DNA from: Conyzicola nivalis_A
GTDB taxonomy: Bacteria; Actinomycetota; Actinomycetes; Actinomycetales; Microbacteriaceae
NCBI RefSeq assembly: GCF_040548875.1
Contig: NZ_JBEPSJ010000004.1
Coordinates: 186,001 to 250,000, forward strand
DNA length: 64,000 bases
Direction of reading: 5' to 3'
Part shown: positions 9,653 through 18,041 of the stretch, one piece after another
Position numbering within the stretch: position 1 is the first letter of the stretch
Layout: each line of letters opens with the position of its first letter
The notes under the pieces: generated by a model
Database searches by the model: none
Seen by the model: the letters and a program-made list of their open reading frames with translations, nothing else
Told to the model about the DNA's origin: nothing
Position numbers and translations under genes: made by a program

Positions 9653-9685
9653 AACGCCGGGGTGGCACTCGGCCACCCCGGCGTT
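9653..9685 (-). terminator. Hairpin between BMP lipoprotein gene and ABC ATPase gene
   Basis: A perfect 14-bp stem (9653-9666 with 9672-9685) with a 5-nt loop, 24 nt after the lipoprotein stop on the minus strand. Only a short TT follows, so it is probably a leaky terminator or mRNA stabiliser that lets the binding protein be made in excess over the channel proteins. This is inference from position. Confidence 0.7.
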
Positions 9686-9709
9686 ACTGCTGTGCGTGTT
9701 GGAGCGAGA

Positions 9710-10783
9710 TCAGCCGAGCGGCTTGATGTCGCCCGCGATGATGCCGGCCTTGAGCTCGTCGAGCTTGGCCTTGATCTCGTCGGACACCTTGTCGTCGAAG
9801 GTGCCGTAGTCGGCGAGCGAGGTGCCCTCGTTCTCGAGCGTTCCGACGTAGGGCTCGGAGTCGAACTCGGCTCCGTCGACCTGCTCCTTGATGACGTCGA
9901 AGACGGCGTCGGTCATCTTCTTGAGCACCGAGGTGAGGACCTGGTCGGCGTACTCGGGGCTCGTCACGGCGATGTCCTTGTCGACACCGATGAAGACGAC
10001 GTCCTTGCCGGACTCGTTGATGGCCTCGGAGGTGGCGCTGAACAGGCCGCCCGCGACGGGGAAGATGACGTCGGCGTCCTGTGCGATCTGGCCGGCGCTG
10101 ATGCTCTTGGCACCCTCGGAGTCACCGAAGCCGTCGGTGAACAGGCCCGTCTTGGCGGTGGGGTCCCAGCCGAGCACGGTCACGGCTTCGCCGGTCTCCG
10201 CCTCGTAGGCCTTGGCACCGTTGTAGAAACCGGTCATGAAGTCGGTGACGGCGTCGATCTGGAGTCCGCCGTAGGTGCCGACGACCTTCGTGGTCGAGTA
10301 CGCGGCGGCGAGGTAGCCGGCGAGGTAGCTGGACTCGTTCATCGAGTAGATGATCGGCTTCAGGTTGGTGGTCGACGGGTCTTCGACGTAGCCGTCGATG
10401 GTGACGTAGTTGCTGTCGGGGTTGGCGACCGCTGCGGCGTTGACCGCTTCGATCAGGTTGAAGCCGACGGCGAAGATGATGTCGCAGTTGGCGTCGACCA
10501 TCGACGCGAGGTTGGGCTCGAAGTCGTCGGTGGACTGGCTCTCGGCGTCTGCCTTCTCGATGCCGAGCTCTTCCTCCGCCTTGAGCAGGCCGCCGTAGGC
10601 CGCCTCGTTGAAGGACTTGTCGTTCCAGCTGCCCTCGTCGGAGACGGCGCATGCCTTGTAGTCGGAGGCGCCTTCGGCGGTCTCGTTCTCTTCGGGTGCT
10701 GCTGCACAACCGGCAAGGAACAGGGCTGCGGTGCCGGCGAGCGCCAGGCCGGCGAGACCACGCTTGCGTGTGATTACGTTCAC
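9710..10783 (-). CDS. BMP-family nucleoside-binding lipoprotein
   Basis: 357 residues. An N-terminal signal sequence ends in the lipobox LAGC (Cys26), so the protein is anchored to the outer face of the membrane. The body matches the BMP/Med family of purine nucleoside receptors: DEGSWNDKSFNEAAYGGL, IIFAVGFNL and DVIFPVAGGL. It captures nucleosides for the ABC importer encoded downstream. GTG start at 10783 with a strong GGAGG about 8 nt upstream. Two direct repeats lie 45-115 nt upstream of the start. Confidence 0.93.
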   Translation of the reverse strand: MNVITRKRGLAGLALAGTAALFLAGCAAAPEENETAEGASDYKACAVSDEGSWNDKSFNEAAYGGLLKAEEELGIEKADAESQSTDDFEPNLASMVDANCDIIFAVGFNLIEAVNAAAVANPDSNYVTIDGYVEDPSTTNLKPIIYSMNESSYLAGYLAAAYSTTKVVGTYGGLQIDAVTDFMTGFYNGAKAYEAETGEAVTVLGWDPTAKTGLFTDGFGDSEGAKSISAGQIAQDADVIFPVAGGLFSATSEAINESGKDVVFIGVDKDIAVTSPEYADQVLTSVLKKMTDAVFDVIKEQVDGAEFDSEPYVGTLENEGTSLADYGTFDDKVSDEIKAKLDELKAGIIAGDIKPLG

Positions 10784-10826
10784 TAGATTTCCTCCAGATG
10801 CGTGCCCTTGGCGATACCAGGGCGGA

Positions 10827-10895
10827 TGCCACCCAGATTACAGATTGTGACGAGCGGGTCGAGCAATATTTGACGACTGCTACCCAGACGTTACA
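10827..10895 (-). promoter_or_regulatory. Two direct repeats upstream of the nucleoside import operon
   Basis: On the minus strand TGTAACGTCTGGGTAGCA (10895-10878) and TGTAATCTGGGTGGCA (10842-10827) are near-identical, differing by a CG insertion and one substitution, 51 nt apart. Each contains a possible -10 (TAACGT, TAATCT). They may be operator half-sites for a nucleoside-responsive regulator or duplicated promoter elements. Confidence 0.5.
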
Positions 10896-10950
10896 AATCT
10901 GGGATGCTGCCGAAATGTCTCGGAAACGCCCGGGCCGATCCGCCGCCGGG

Positions 10951-11919
10951 TCAGCGCAGCGGGCGGCTCGGCGTCGTGTCGGTCGAGAGCAGCGCGACGA
11001 GGTAGTCGGAGAAGGCCTCGGCGTCGACGCGTTCGATCACCATGGCGTTCTCGGCGAGTCCGTGCGCTCCCCACGACATGGCGGCGTAGCCGCGCGTGAG
11101 GGCCGAGCCGGTCTCGACGTCGACGGCGTACCCGCCTCGCGACTCGACGAACTCGGGATGCAGCAGCAGCGCAGCGGTGAGGGAGTCCGGGTGCGTCGAC
11201 CCGTCGATGCCGACGCTGAAGTTGAACGCGAGGGTGGTGTCGACGATGCGCGTGTAGAAGCGGGCGAGCGGGGTGTCGATGCGGGCGATGTGGGCCAGCT
11301 GCTCGCGTGAGAAGACCGCGTCGGCGAGCGTCACGGGCGCCCACGGCACGACCGTGATCGAGGCGAACCCCGCGTCGAACACGGTCTTGGCCGCCTCGGG
11401 GTCGACGAAGAAGTTGTACTCGGCGGCCGCCGTGATGTTGCCGCGGGCGTTGTTCGAGCCGCCCATGATGTAGAGCGCCTTGACGTTGCCGACGAACGAC
11501 GGGTCCTTCACCACCGCCATGGCGATGTTGGTGAGCGGGCCGATGCAGACGACCGTGATCTCGCCCGGGCTCGCTGCGGCCAGCGCGATCAGCGCGTCGA
11601 CGCCGTGCTGCGGGTCGGGCGCCAGGCCGTCGAAGTCCATGGTGAGCCCGCCCGCGCCGTCGCCGTGCACGTACTCCGCCGAGACCCATTCGCGCACCAT
11701 AGGGCGACGGCAGCCCAGATAGACCGGCACCTCGCCCAGCCGACCGGCGACGCTCATCGTCATCTGGGCGTTGCGGATCTGCCGGTCGAAGCCGACGTTG
11801 CCCGCCACCATGGTGATGGCCCGCAGGTCGGCGGCAGGGTCGAGCAGACCGACGAGCAGAGCGATGCAGTCGTCCTGCGCCGTGTCGGTGTCGATGACGA
11901 TCGGGATGCGGGCGCTCAT
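10951..11919 (-). CDS. Inosine-uridine-type nucleoside hydrolase
   Basis: Hydrolyses the N-glycosidic bond of ribonucleosides to base plus ribose. 322 residues. The calcium-binding N-terminal motif reads DTDTAQDD, with Ala at the position often Gly, a variant common in the family. GNVGFDRQIRNAQ, CIGPLTNIAMA, ALYIMGG and AAEYNFFVDPEAA are also present. It sits 3 nt after the ManC gene and about 170 nt upstream of the nucleoside importer, so it extends the salvage region, although it is probably cotranscribed with manC. Exact base preference cannot be read from the sequence. Confidence 0.9.
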   Translation of the reverse strand: MSARIPIVIDTDTAQDDCIALLVGLLDPAADLRAITMVAGNVGFDRQIRNAQMTMSVAGRLGEVPVYLGCRRPMVREWVSAEYVHGDGAGGLTMDFDGLAPDPQHGVDALIALAAASPGEITVVCIGPLTNIAMAVVKDPSFVGNVKALYIMGGSNNARGNITAAAEYNFFVDPEAAKTVFDAGFASITVVPWAPVTLADAVFSREQLAHIARIDTPLARFYTRIVDTTLAFNFSVGIDGSTHPDSLTAALLLHPEFVESRGGYAVDVETGSALTRGYAAMSWGAHGLAENAMVIERVDAEAFSDYLVALLSTDTTPSRPLR

Positions 11920-11922
11920 CGT

Positions 11923-13044
11923 CTAGAGGACGTCGTTGCGACCGGAGAGCTTGAGCGCGTCGACCACCGACTTGACGCGCTGTGCGTTCGCGGTCGTGGT
12001 GACCAGGAGCGCATCCGCGGTGTCGACGACGACGATGTCTGTGACGCCGATGAGCGAGATGAGCCGCCCCGTCTGGCTGATCACGACGCCGCTCGAGGAG
12101 TCGGCGAGCACCCGCGCGTTCTCGCCGAGGATGGCCAGGTCTTTCTTGCGTCCGCCGGAGTGCAGCTTTCCGATCGACGCGAAGTCGCCGACGTCGTCCC
12201 AGTCGAACGCCCCGGGGATGACGGCGAGGCGACCGGCTTTCGCGGCCGGCTCTGCGACGGTGTAGTCGATTGCGATCTTCTCCAGCCCCGGCCAGACCTT
12301 GTCGACGACCGCACCGCGGCGCGGGGTGTCCCACGCGTCGGCGAGCTCGTTGAGTCCGGCGAGCAGTTCCGGCTTCGACTGGCCGAGCTGTTCGAGCAGC
12401 ACGTCGGCGCGGGAGATGAACATGCCCGCGTTCCACAGGTAGTTGCCGCTCGCGAGGTAGCCCTGGGCCGTCTCGAGGTCGGGCTTCTCGACGAAGGAGT
12501 CGACCAGCAGCGCGCTCGGCGCACCGGAGACGTCGAGGGACCCACGGCAGTGGATGTAGCCGAAGCCGATGGCCGGCTCGGCCGGGGTGATGCCGATCGT
12601 GGCGATGTAGCCGGCCTCGGCGACGGCGGCGGCCTCGATGACCGAGCGACGGAAGCCGCGCTTGTCTTTGATCACGTGGTCGGCGGCGAACGAGCCGATG
12701 ATCACGTCGGGCTCGCGGCGGAGGAGGATGGCGGCGGCCAGGCCGATGGCGGCGGACGAGTCCTTGGGCTCGCTCTCCAGCACGACGTTCGGGTCGGTGA
12801 GCTCGGGGAGCTGCCTCTCGACGGCCGCCCGGTGGGCGCGGCCGGTCACGACCATGACCCGCTGCTCGCCCGACAGCGGCACGAGCCTGTCCCAGGTGTC
12901 GCGCAGCAGGGTCTGGCCGCTGCCGGTGAGGTCGTGCAGGAACTTGGGGGCGTCGGCGCGGGAGAGCGGCCAGAGACGCGACCCGATGCCGCCGGCGGGG
13001 ATCACGCTGTAGAAACGCTCGAGGTGTTCACTGGTGGCGTTCAT
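11923..13044 (-). CDS. manC: Mannose-1-phosphate guanylyltransferase
   Basis: Makes GDP-mannose from GTP and mannose-1-phosphate. 373 residues, so it is the nucleotidyltransferase domain alone, without a fused isomerase domain. The signature PAGGIGSRLWPLSR begins at residue 16, then the catalytic lysine region DAPKFL, SEPKDSSAAIGLAA and SFAADHVI. It is divergent from a mannosyltransferase that would use GDP-mannose, which fits a role in lipoglycan or glycolipid synthesis. No Shine-Dalgarno is seen. TAGGTT lies 6 nt before the ATG on the minus strand, indicating a leaderless transcript. Confidence 0.93.
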   Translation of the reverse strand: MNATSEHLERFYSVIPAGGIGSRLWPLSRADAPKFLHDLTGSGQTLLRDTWDRLVPLSGEQRVMVVTGRAHRAAVERQLPELTDPNVVLESEPKDSSAAIGLAAAILLRREPDVIIGSFAADHVIKDKRGFRRSVIEAAAVAEAGYIATIGITPAEPAIGFGYIHCRGSLDVSGAPSALLVDSFVEKPDLETAQGYLASGNYLWNAGMFISRADVLLEQLGQSKPELLAGLNELADAWDTPRRGAVVDKVWPGLEKIAIDYTVAEPAAKAGRLAVIPGAFDWDDVGDFASIGKLHSGGRKKDLAILGENARVLADSSSGVVISQTGRLISLIGVTDIVVVDTADALLVTTTANAQRVKSVVDALKLSGRNDVL

Positions 13045-13050
13045 CCGACC

Positions 13051-13056
13051 AACCTA
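13051..13056 (-). promoter_or_regulatory. Putative -10 box of leaderless manC promoter
   Basis: TAGGTT on the minus strand, 6 nt upstream of the manC ATG (13044). The predicted +1 coincides with the start codon. No ribosome binding site is visible in this stretch. Confidence 0.45.
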
Positions 13057-13153
13057 ATACCTCGGCGCGTCCGCGAGCCTTCACCCCCCATTCATCCCCG
13101 CGCCATGCCGCGCTCCTAGCGTGGTGACAGGGCCACGAAGCGAGGTATCTCGA

Positions 13154-14293
13154 ATGCGGATAGCGATCGTCACCGAGAGTTTTCTCCCTACTACCAACGG
13201 CGTCACCAACAGCGTGTGCAAAGTGCTCGACCACCTGCGGGCCGAAGGGCACGAGGCCATGGTGATCGTTCCCGCCGCCGGCAGCCCGAGCGAGTACGCC
13301 GGGTTCCCCGTGCACGAGGTGCCGGCGATCGCCTACCGGCAGTTCCCGGTGGGGCTCCCCAGCCCGCACGTGCAGCGCCTGATCGCCGCGTTCCGGCCCG
13401 ACGTGGTGCACGCCGCCTCGCCGTTCCTGCTCGGCGCCCAGGCGATCGCCGCCGCCGGCCGGCTCGGAGTCCCTTCGGTCGCGATCTTCCAGACGGATGT
13501 CGCCGGCTACGCGCGGCGCAACCACCTGGGTGCGGCCACCGCGTTCGCCTGGCGCATGGTGCGCTGGATCCACAACGGCGCCGCCCTCACCCTCGTGCCG
13601 TCGAGCGCCTCGATGCACGACCTCGAGGCTGCGGGCATCCGCGGTCTCGCTCGCTGGGGCCGCGGCGTCGACCTGGTGCGCTACCACCCGGCCAACCGCG
13701 TCGACCCGGCGACCACTGCGCTCCGGGACCGCCTCGCCCCGGACGGCGAGGTCGTCGTCGGCTACGTGGGCCGCATCGCCCCCGAGAAGCAGGTGGAGCG
13801 GTTCGCCGCGCTGCGTGGCCTGCCCGGTGTGAGGCTGGCGATCGTCGGCGACGGGCCGTCGACCCCCGCGGTGCGCCGCGCCCTCGCGGGCATGCCCGTC
13901 ACCTGGCTCGGCCGTCTCGGCGGGGCCGAGCTCGCCGCCGCCTACGCCAGCTTCGACGTCTTCGTGCACACCGGCAGCGAGGAGACCTTCGGCCAGACGC
14001 TGCAGGAGGCGTTCGCGAGCGGGGTGCCGGTCGTCGCGCCGCGCTCCGGCGGGCCGATCGACCTCGTCGAGCACGGGGTCAACGGGTTTCTCTTCGAACC
14101 GACGGATGACGCGGGGCTGCGAGCCGCGGTGACGTTGCTGTCGCGCGATCTCGGCCTGCGACTGCGCATGGGCGAGGCCGGCCGCCGGTCGGTGCTCGCG
14201 CGTTCCTGGCACGCGGTCTGCGGCGAGCTGGTCGGCCACTACGAGCAGACCGTCGCCGCGGCCGCGCCGAAAACTATCTTGAGGTCGAGCTAA
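13154..14293 (+). CDS. GDP-mannose-dependent alpha-mannosyltransferase, GT4 family (MgtA-like)
   Basis: 379 residues from ATG 13154, which has a GAGG about 10 nt upstream and begins with the canonical MRIAIVTESFLPTTNGV strand-loop. A GTG 33 nt earlier is in frame but less likely. The acceptor domain contains ASPFLLGAQA and FQTDVAGYARR. The donor domain has GYVGRIAPEKQVE and the EX7E-type stretch SEETFGQTLQEAFASGVP. Similarity to actinobacterial MgtA/PimB'-type mannosyltransferases suggests mannosylation of a glycolipid anchor. It is divergent from manC, which supplies the donor. A TAGCGT -10 candidate lies at 13117-13122. Confidence 0.87.
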   Translation: MRIAIVTESFLPTTNGVTNSVCKVLDHLRAEGHEAMVIVPAAGSPSEYAGFPVHEVPAIAYRQFPVGLPSPHVQRLIAAFRPDVVHAASPFLLGAQAIAAAGRLGVPSVAIFQTDVAGYARRNHLGAATAFAWRMVRWIHNGAALTLVPSSASMHDLEAAGIRGLARWGRGVDLVRYHPANRVDPATTALRDRLAPDGEVVVGYVGRIAPEKQVERFAALRGLPGVRLAIVGDGPSTPAVRRALAGMPVTWLGRLGGAELAAAYASFDVFVHTGSEETFGQTLQEAFASGVPVVAPRSGGPIDLVEHGVNGFLFEPTDDAGLRAAVTLLSRDLGLRLRMGEAGRRSVLARSWHAVCGELVGHYEQTVAAAAPKTILRSS

Positions 14294-14337
14294 TTAGGGT
14301 TGCCTGACAAGCGCCGTCCGCGGTCGCGACATAGGAT
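14294..14337 (+). promoter_or_regulatory. Putative sdh promoter with DtxR/IdeR-like half site
   Basis: TAGGAT at 14332-14337 is a plausible -10. Upstream, 14294-14312 reads TTAGGGTTGCCTGACAAGC, which keeps 7 of 9 bases of the left half of the DtxR/IdeR iron box TTAGGTTAG and 12 of 19 bases overall. It would overlap the -35 region. Iron control of an Fe-S and heme enzyme is plausible but this site is weak. Confidence 0.3.
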
Positions 14338-14417
14338 GAATACGTTCGACGACCGAACATTCACCGGTCCCGCTGAGATCTGCTGCAGCGCGGCCAATCA
14401 TCCGCAAGGAGGGTTAC

Positions 14418-14852
14418 GTGCCACAGGAATCGGCGGGAACCCTGGCTGAAAAGCGCGCGGTCCCCACGATCAAGTCTCCGAGACGACCGGCGGGCACTCT
14501 GTACCGCGGTCGCGAGGGCATGTGGTCCTGGGTGCTGCACCGCATCACCGGGGTCGCGATCTACTTCTTTCTGCTCGTCCACATTCTGGACACGAGCCTC
14601 GTCCGGCTGAGCCCCGAGGCCTACAACGCGGTCATCAACACCTACAAGACGCCCATCATGGGCCTGGGCGAGATCGCGCTCGTCGCAGCCATCGGCCTGC
14701 ACGGCCTGAACGGCCTGCGCATCATCCTCATCGACTTCTGGGGCTGGGGAACCAAGCACCAGAAGCTGATGTTCTACATCGTCATCGGGCTCTGGGCAGC
14801 GCTGCTCATCGGCTTCATCCCCCGCCAGCTCATGCACGTCTTCGGAGGCTGA
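14418..14852 (+). CDS. sdhC: Succinate dehydrogenase cytochrome b556 subunit
   Basis: Membrane anchor subunit that binds heme and quinone. 144 residues with three hydrophobic segments. The family signature SWVLHRITGVAIYFFLLVHILD includes the Arg/His region used by the SdhC family and a heme-ligand type His. GTG start at 14418 with a strong AAGGAGGG 6 nt upstream. It is the first gene of sdhCDAB and stops 2 nt before sdhD. Confidence 0.94.
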   Translation: MPQESAGTLAEKRAVPTIKSPRRPAGTLYRGREGMWSWVLHRITGVAIYFFLLVHILDTSLVRLSPEAYNAVINTYKTPIMGLGEIALVAAIGLHGLNGLRIILIDFWGWGTKHQKLMFYIVIGLWAALLIGFIPRQLMHVFGG

Positions 14853-14854
14853 CG

Positions 14855-15304
14855 ATGACGACCATCGACGCACCCCGCTCGGGATCCGGCCGCCCACGCC
14901 GCGGAATCAACTGGGAGAAGTACGGCTGGATCTACATGCGCGCCAGCGGCATCGTGCTGCTGGTGCTCATCTTCGGCCATCTCTTCGTCAACCTCGTCGC
15001 CGGCGAGGGCGTCAAGGCGATCGACTTCGCATTCGTCGCCGGCAAGCTCGCCGACCCGTTCTGGGTCGTCTGGGACACGCTGCTGCTCTGGCTCGCTCTC
15101 ATCCACGGCGCCAACGGCATGCGCACCATCGTGAACGACTACGCGTACAACCGCACCGTCCGCCGCATCCTGCTCGGCGCCATCTTCGCCTCGACCGCCG
15201 TCCTCCTGCTCCTGGGAACGCTCGTGATCTACACGTTCGACCCGTGCCCCGTAGTACCCGCCGAGCAGCTCGACCTGCTCCCGAGCTTCTGCCCCGTGCC
15301 TTAG
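14855..15304 (+). CDS. sdhD: Succinate dehydrogenase hydrophobic membrane anchor subunit
   Basis: 149 residues with three membrane segments. Recognisable motifs are YMRASGIVLLVLIFGHLFVNLV, with the heme-ligand type His, and LIHGANGMRTIVNDY. With SdhC it anchors the catalytic dimer in the inner membrane and provides the menaquinone site. ATG 14855 is 2 nt after the sdhC stop, with GGAGG just upstream inside sdhC. Confidence 0.93.
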   Translation: MTTIDAPRSGSGRPRRGINWEKYGWIYMRASGIVLLVLIFGHLFVNLVAGEGVKAIDFAFVAGKLADPFWVVWDTLLLWLALIHGANGMRTIVNDYAYNRTVRRILLGAIFASTAVLLLLGTLVIYTFDPCPVVPAEQLDLLPSFCPVP

Positions 15305-15359
15305 TGGTGCCCAGCGCATCAGTCATGCCCAGTGCCGGAGAAAGACGTAGTTCCAGAAG

Positions 15360-17174
15360 ATGAGTGAAGCAGCCTTCAACAAGTACGCCGACGGATCGAT
15401 CGTCGACGGCATCCACTACCACCAGCACGACATCGTGATCGTGGGTGCCGGCGGAGCCGGCATGCGCGCCGCGATCGAGGCCGGACCGCACGCCAACACG
15501 GCGGTGATCTCGAAGCTGTACCCCACGCGCTCGCACACCGGAGCGGCGCAGGGCGGCATGGCCGCCGCGCTCGCCAACGTCGAAGAGGACAACTGGGAGT
15601 GGCACACCTTCGACACCGTCAAGGGCGGCGACTACCTCGTCGACCAGGACGCGGCCGAGATCCTCGCGAAGGAGGCCATCGAGGCCGTCTTCGACCTGGA
15701 GAACATGGGCCTGCCGTTCAACCGCACGCCTGACGGCAAGATCGACCAGCGACGGTTCGGCGGCCACACCGCCGACCACGGCAAGACCCCGGTGCGCCGC
15801 GCCTGCTACGCCGCCGACCGCACGGGCCACATGATCCTCCAGACGCTGTACCAGAACTGCGTCAAGCTCGGGATCAACTTCTACAACGAGTTCTACGTGC
15901 TCGACCTCGTGATGACGAAGGTCGACGGGGTCGACCAGCCCTCCGGCGTCGTCGCGTACGAGCTGGCGACCGGCGAGCTGCACGTGTTCCAGGGCAAGGC
16001 CGTCATCTTCGCCACCGGAGGGTTCGGCAAGATCTACAAGACCACCTCGAACGCGCACACCCTCACCGGTGACGGCGTCGGCATCATCTGGCGCAAGGGC
16101 CTGCCGCTCGAGGACATGGAGTTCTTCCAGTTCCACCCGACCGGCCTCGCCGGCCTCGGCATCCTGCTCTCCGAGGCCGCCCGCGGCGAGGGAGCGATCC
16201 TGCGCAACAGCGACGGCGAGCGCTTTATGGAGCGTTACGCCCCCACCATCAAAGACCTCGCCCCCCGCGACATCGTCGCGCGCTGCATGGCGACCGAGAT
16301 CCGCGAGGGGCGCGGCGGCGGCCCGAACAAGGACTACGTCTACCTCGACATCACCCACCTCTCCAAAGAGGTCATCGACGCCAAGCTGCCCGACATCACC
16401 GAGTTCGCGCGCACCTACCTCGGCGTCGAGCCGTACACCGAGCCCGTCCCCGTGCTGCCGACGGCGCACTACGCGATGGGCGGCATCCCCACCAACGTCG
16501 CCGCCGAGGTTCTGCGCGACAACACCACCGTGGTGCCCGGCCTGTACGCGGCCGGCGAGTGCGCGTGCGTCTCCGTTCACGGCTCGAACCGCCTCGGCAC
16601 CAACTCGCTGCTCGACATCAACGTGTTCGGCAAGCGGGCCGGCAAGAACGCCGTCGAGTACGTCAAGACCGCCGAGTTCGTCCCGCTGCCGGAGGACCCG
16701 GCACGCGACATCCGCACCATGCTCCAGACCCTGAGCAACTCCAACGGAACAGAGCGCATCGCCGCGATCCGCAAGGAGCTGCAGGACTCCATGGACCGCA
16801 ACGCCCAGGTGTTCCGCACCGAGGAGACGCTCATCGAGGTCACCCGGGTCATCGAGGGGCTGCGCGAGCGCTACAAGAACATCGCCGTGCAGGACAAGGG
16901 CAAGCGGTTCAACACCGATCTGCTCGAGGCCGTCGAGCTCGGGTTCCTGCTCGACCTCGCCGAGGTCGTCGTCTACTCGGCGCTCTCGCGCAAGGAGAGC
17001 CGCGGCGGCCACTTCCGCGAGGACTACCCGTTGCGCGACGACGCGAACTTCCTCGTGCACACCATGGCCTACCTGACGGGCGACGCGCACTCCGCCGACG
17101 CCGTCGACCACATCAAGCTCGACACCAAACCCGTCGTCATCACGCGCTACCAGCCGATGGAGAGGAAGTACTAG
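15360..17174 (+). CDS. sdhA: Succinate dehydrogenase flavoprotein subunit
   Basis: Oxidises succinate to fumarate, linking the TCA cycle to the quinone pool. 604 residues. The FAD Rossmann motif VGAGGAGMRAA lies near residue 28 and the covalent-FAD histidine in SHTGAAQGG near residue 61. The substrate site includes HPTGL and the catalytic Arg region RLGTNSLLD. The gene follows sdhD by 55 nt and precedes sdhB by 2 nt. Confidence 0.97.
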   Translation: MSEAAFNKYADGSIVDGIHYHQHDIVIVGAGGAGMRAAIEAGPHANTAVISKLYPTRSHTGAAQGGMAAALANVEEDNWEWHTFDTVKGGDYLVDQDAAEILAKEAIEAVFDLENMGLPFNRTPDGKIDQRRFGGHTADHGKTPVRRACYAADRTGHMILQTLYQNCVKLGINFYNEFYVLDLVMTKVDGVDQPSGVVAYELATGELHVFQGKAVIFATGGFGKIYKTTSNAHTLTGDGVGIIWRKGLPLEDMEFFQFHPTGLAGLGILLSEAARGEGAILRNSDGERFMERYAPTIKDLAPRDIVARCMATEIREGRGGGPNKDYVYLDITHLSKEVIDAKLPDITEFARTYLGVEPYTEPVPVLPTAHYAMGGIPTNVAAEVLRDNTTVVPGLYAAGECACVSVHGSNRLGTNSLLDINVFGKRAGKNAVEYVKTAEFVPLPEDPARDIRTMLQTLSNSNGTERIAAIRKELQDSMDRNAQVFRTEETLIEVTRVIEGLRERYKNIAVQDKGKRFNTDLLEAVELGFLLDLAEVVVYSALSRKESRGGHFREDYPLRDDANFLVHTMAYLTGDAHSADAVDHIKLDTKPVVITRYQPMERKY

Positions 17175-17176
17175 AC

Positions 17177-17938
17177 ATGAGTACCGCAGTCATGGAGAAC
17201 AAGCCCTCGGCCCCCGAGGTCATCCCCACCTTCACGGCGACGCTCATCATCCGTCGCTTCGACCCCGACGTCGACGATGAGCCGCGCTGGCAGGACTTCG
17301 ACGTCGAGGTGTACGGCACCGACCGCATCCTCGACGCGCTGCACAAGATCAAGTGGGAGCAGGACGGCTCGCTGACGTTCCGTCGCAGCTGCGCCCACGG
17401 CATCTGCGGCTCCGATGCCATGCGCATCAACGGCCGCAACCGTCTCGCCTGCAAGACGTTGATCAAGGACCTCGACATCACGAAGCCCATCTACGTGGAG
17501 GCGATCAAGGGCCTGCCGCTCGAGAAGGACCTCATCGTCGACATGGAGCCGTTCTTCGAGTCGTACCGCCAGATCAACCCGTTCCTCATGGCCTCCTCGG
17601 GCACGAAGGACGGCAAGGAGCGCAAGCAGAGCCCCGTCGAGCGCGCCCGCTTCGACGACACCACGAAGTGCATCCTCTGCGCCGCGTGCACGTCGAGCTG
17701 CCCGGTCTTCTGGACCGACGGCCAGTACTTCGGCCCCGCCGCCATCGTCAACGCGCACCGCTTCATCTTCGACTCGCGCGACGAGGGCTCGCAGGTGCGC
17801 CTCGACATCCTCAACGACAAGGAGGGCGTGTGGCGCTGCCGCACGACCTTCAACTGCTCCGAGGCCTGCCCGCGCGGCATCCAGGTGACGCAGGCCATCG
17901 CCGAGGTCAAGCAGGCCATCATGCGCGGCAAGGCCTAG
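17177..17938 (+). CDS. sdhB: Succinate dehydrogenase iron-sulfur subunit
   Basis: 253 residues carrying three Fe-S clusters that pass electrons from SdhA to the membrane anchor. The 2Fe-2S motif is CAHGICGSDAM...LAC. The two cysteine clusters for 4Fe-4S and 3Fe-4S are CILCAACTSSCP and FNCSEACPRG. ATG at 17177, 2 nt after sdhA. A strong hairpin terminator follows 14 nt after the stop and closes the operon. Confidence 0.97.
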   Translation: MSTAVMENKPSAPEVIPTFTATLIIRRFDPDVDDEPRWQDFDVEVYGTDRILDALHKIKWEQDGSLTFRRSCAHGICGSDAMRINGRNRLACKTLIKDLDITKPIYVEAIKGLPLEKDLIVDMEPFFESYRQINPFLMASSGTKDGKERKQSPVERARFDDTTKCILCAACTSSCPVFWTDGQYFGPAAIVNAHRFIFDSRDEGSQVRLDILNDKEGVWRCRTTFNCSEACPRGIQVTQAIAEVKQAIMRGKA

Positions 17939-17952
17939 CCTCCCGCCCCACG

Positions 17953-17984
17953 AAGCCCGTGTCACCCGCCGGTGACACGGGCTT
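17953..17984 (+). terminator. Intrinsic terminator of sdhCDAB
   Basis: A perfect 14-bp stem (17953-17966 with 17971-17984) with a CGCC tetraloop, ending in a short TTTGT tract. It lies 14 nt after the sdhB stop. Confidence 0.85.
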
Positions 17985-18028
17985 TGTCAATGCCGGGCGC
18001 CCGAATCCGCGTTCACGGACGGCCGACC

Positions 18029-18034
18029 TAGTGT
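18029..18034 (+). promoter_or_regulatory. Putative -10 box of the uvrA2 promoter (leaderless)
   Basis: TAGTGT lies 7 nt before the ATG at 18042 and no ribosome binding site is present, so a leaderless transcript is likely. The -35 is not clear. Confidence 0.4.
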
Positions 18035-18041
18035 TGAGCCA

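Noticed and set aside
10951..11919. Nucleoside hydrolase inactivated by loss of the Gly in DxDxGxDD
   Set aside because: The DTDTAQDD form keeps all four aspartates. Ala in place of Gly is frequent in this family, so there is no sign of inactivation.
13121..13153. GTG start for the mannosyltransferase
   Set aside because: The extension is not conserved and overlaps the TAGCGT -10 candidate. The ATG at 13154 has a GAGG site and gives the canonical MRIAIVTESF N-terminus.
15099..17111. Long open frame antisense to sdhA
   Set aside because: High-GC shadow of sdhA in another frame: low-complexity Arg/Asp/Gly/Val composition, no motifs and no start signal. The same applies to other long antisense frames, e.g. 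5280-7208 and 50050-53037.
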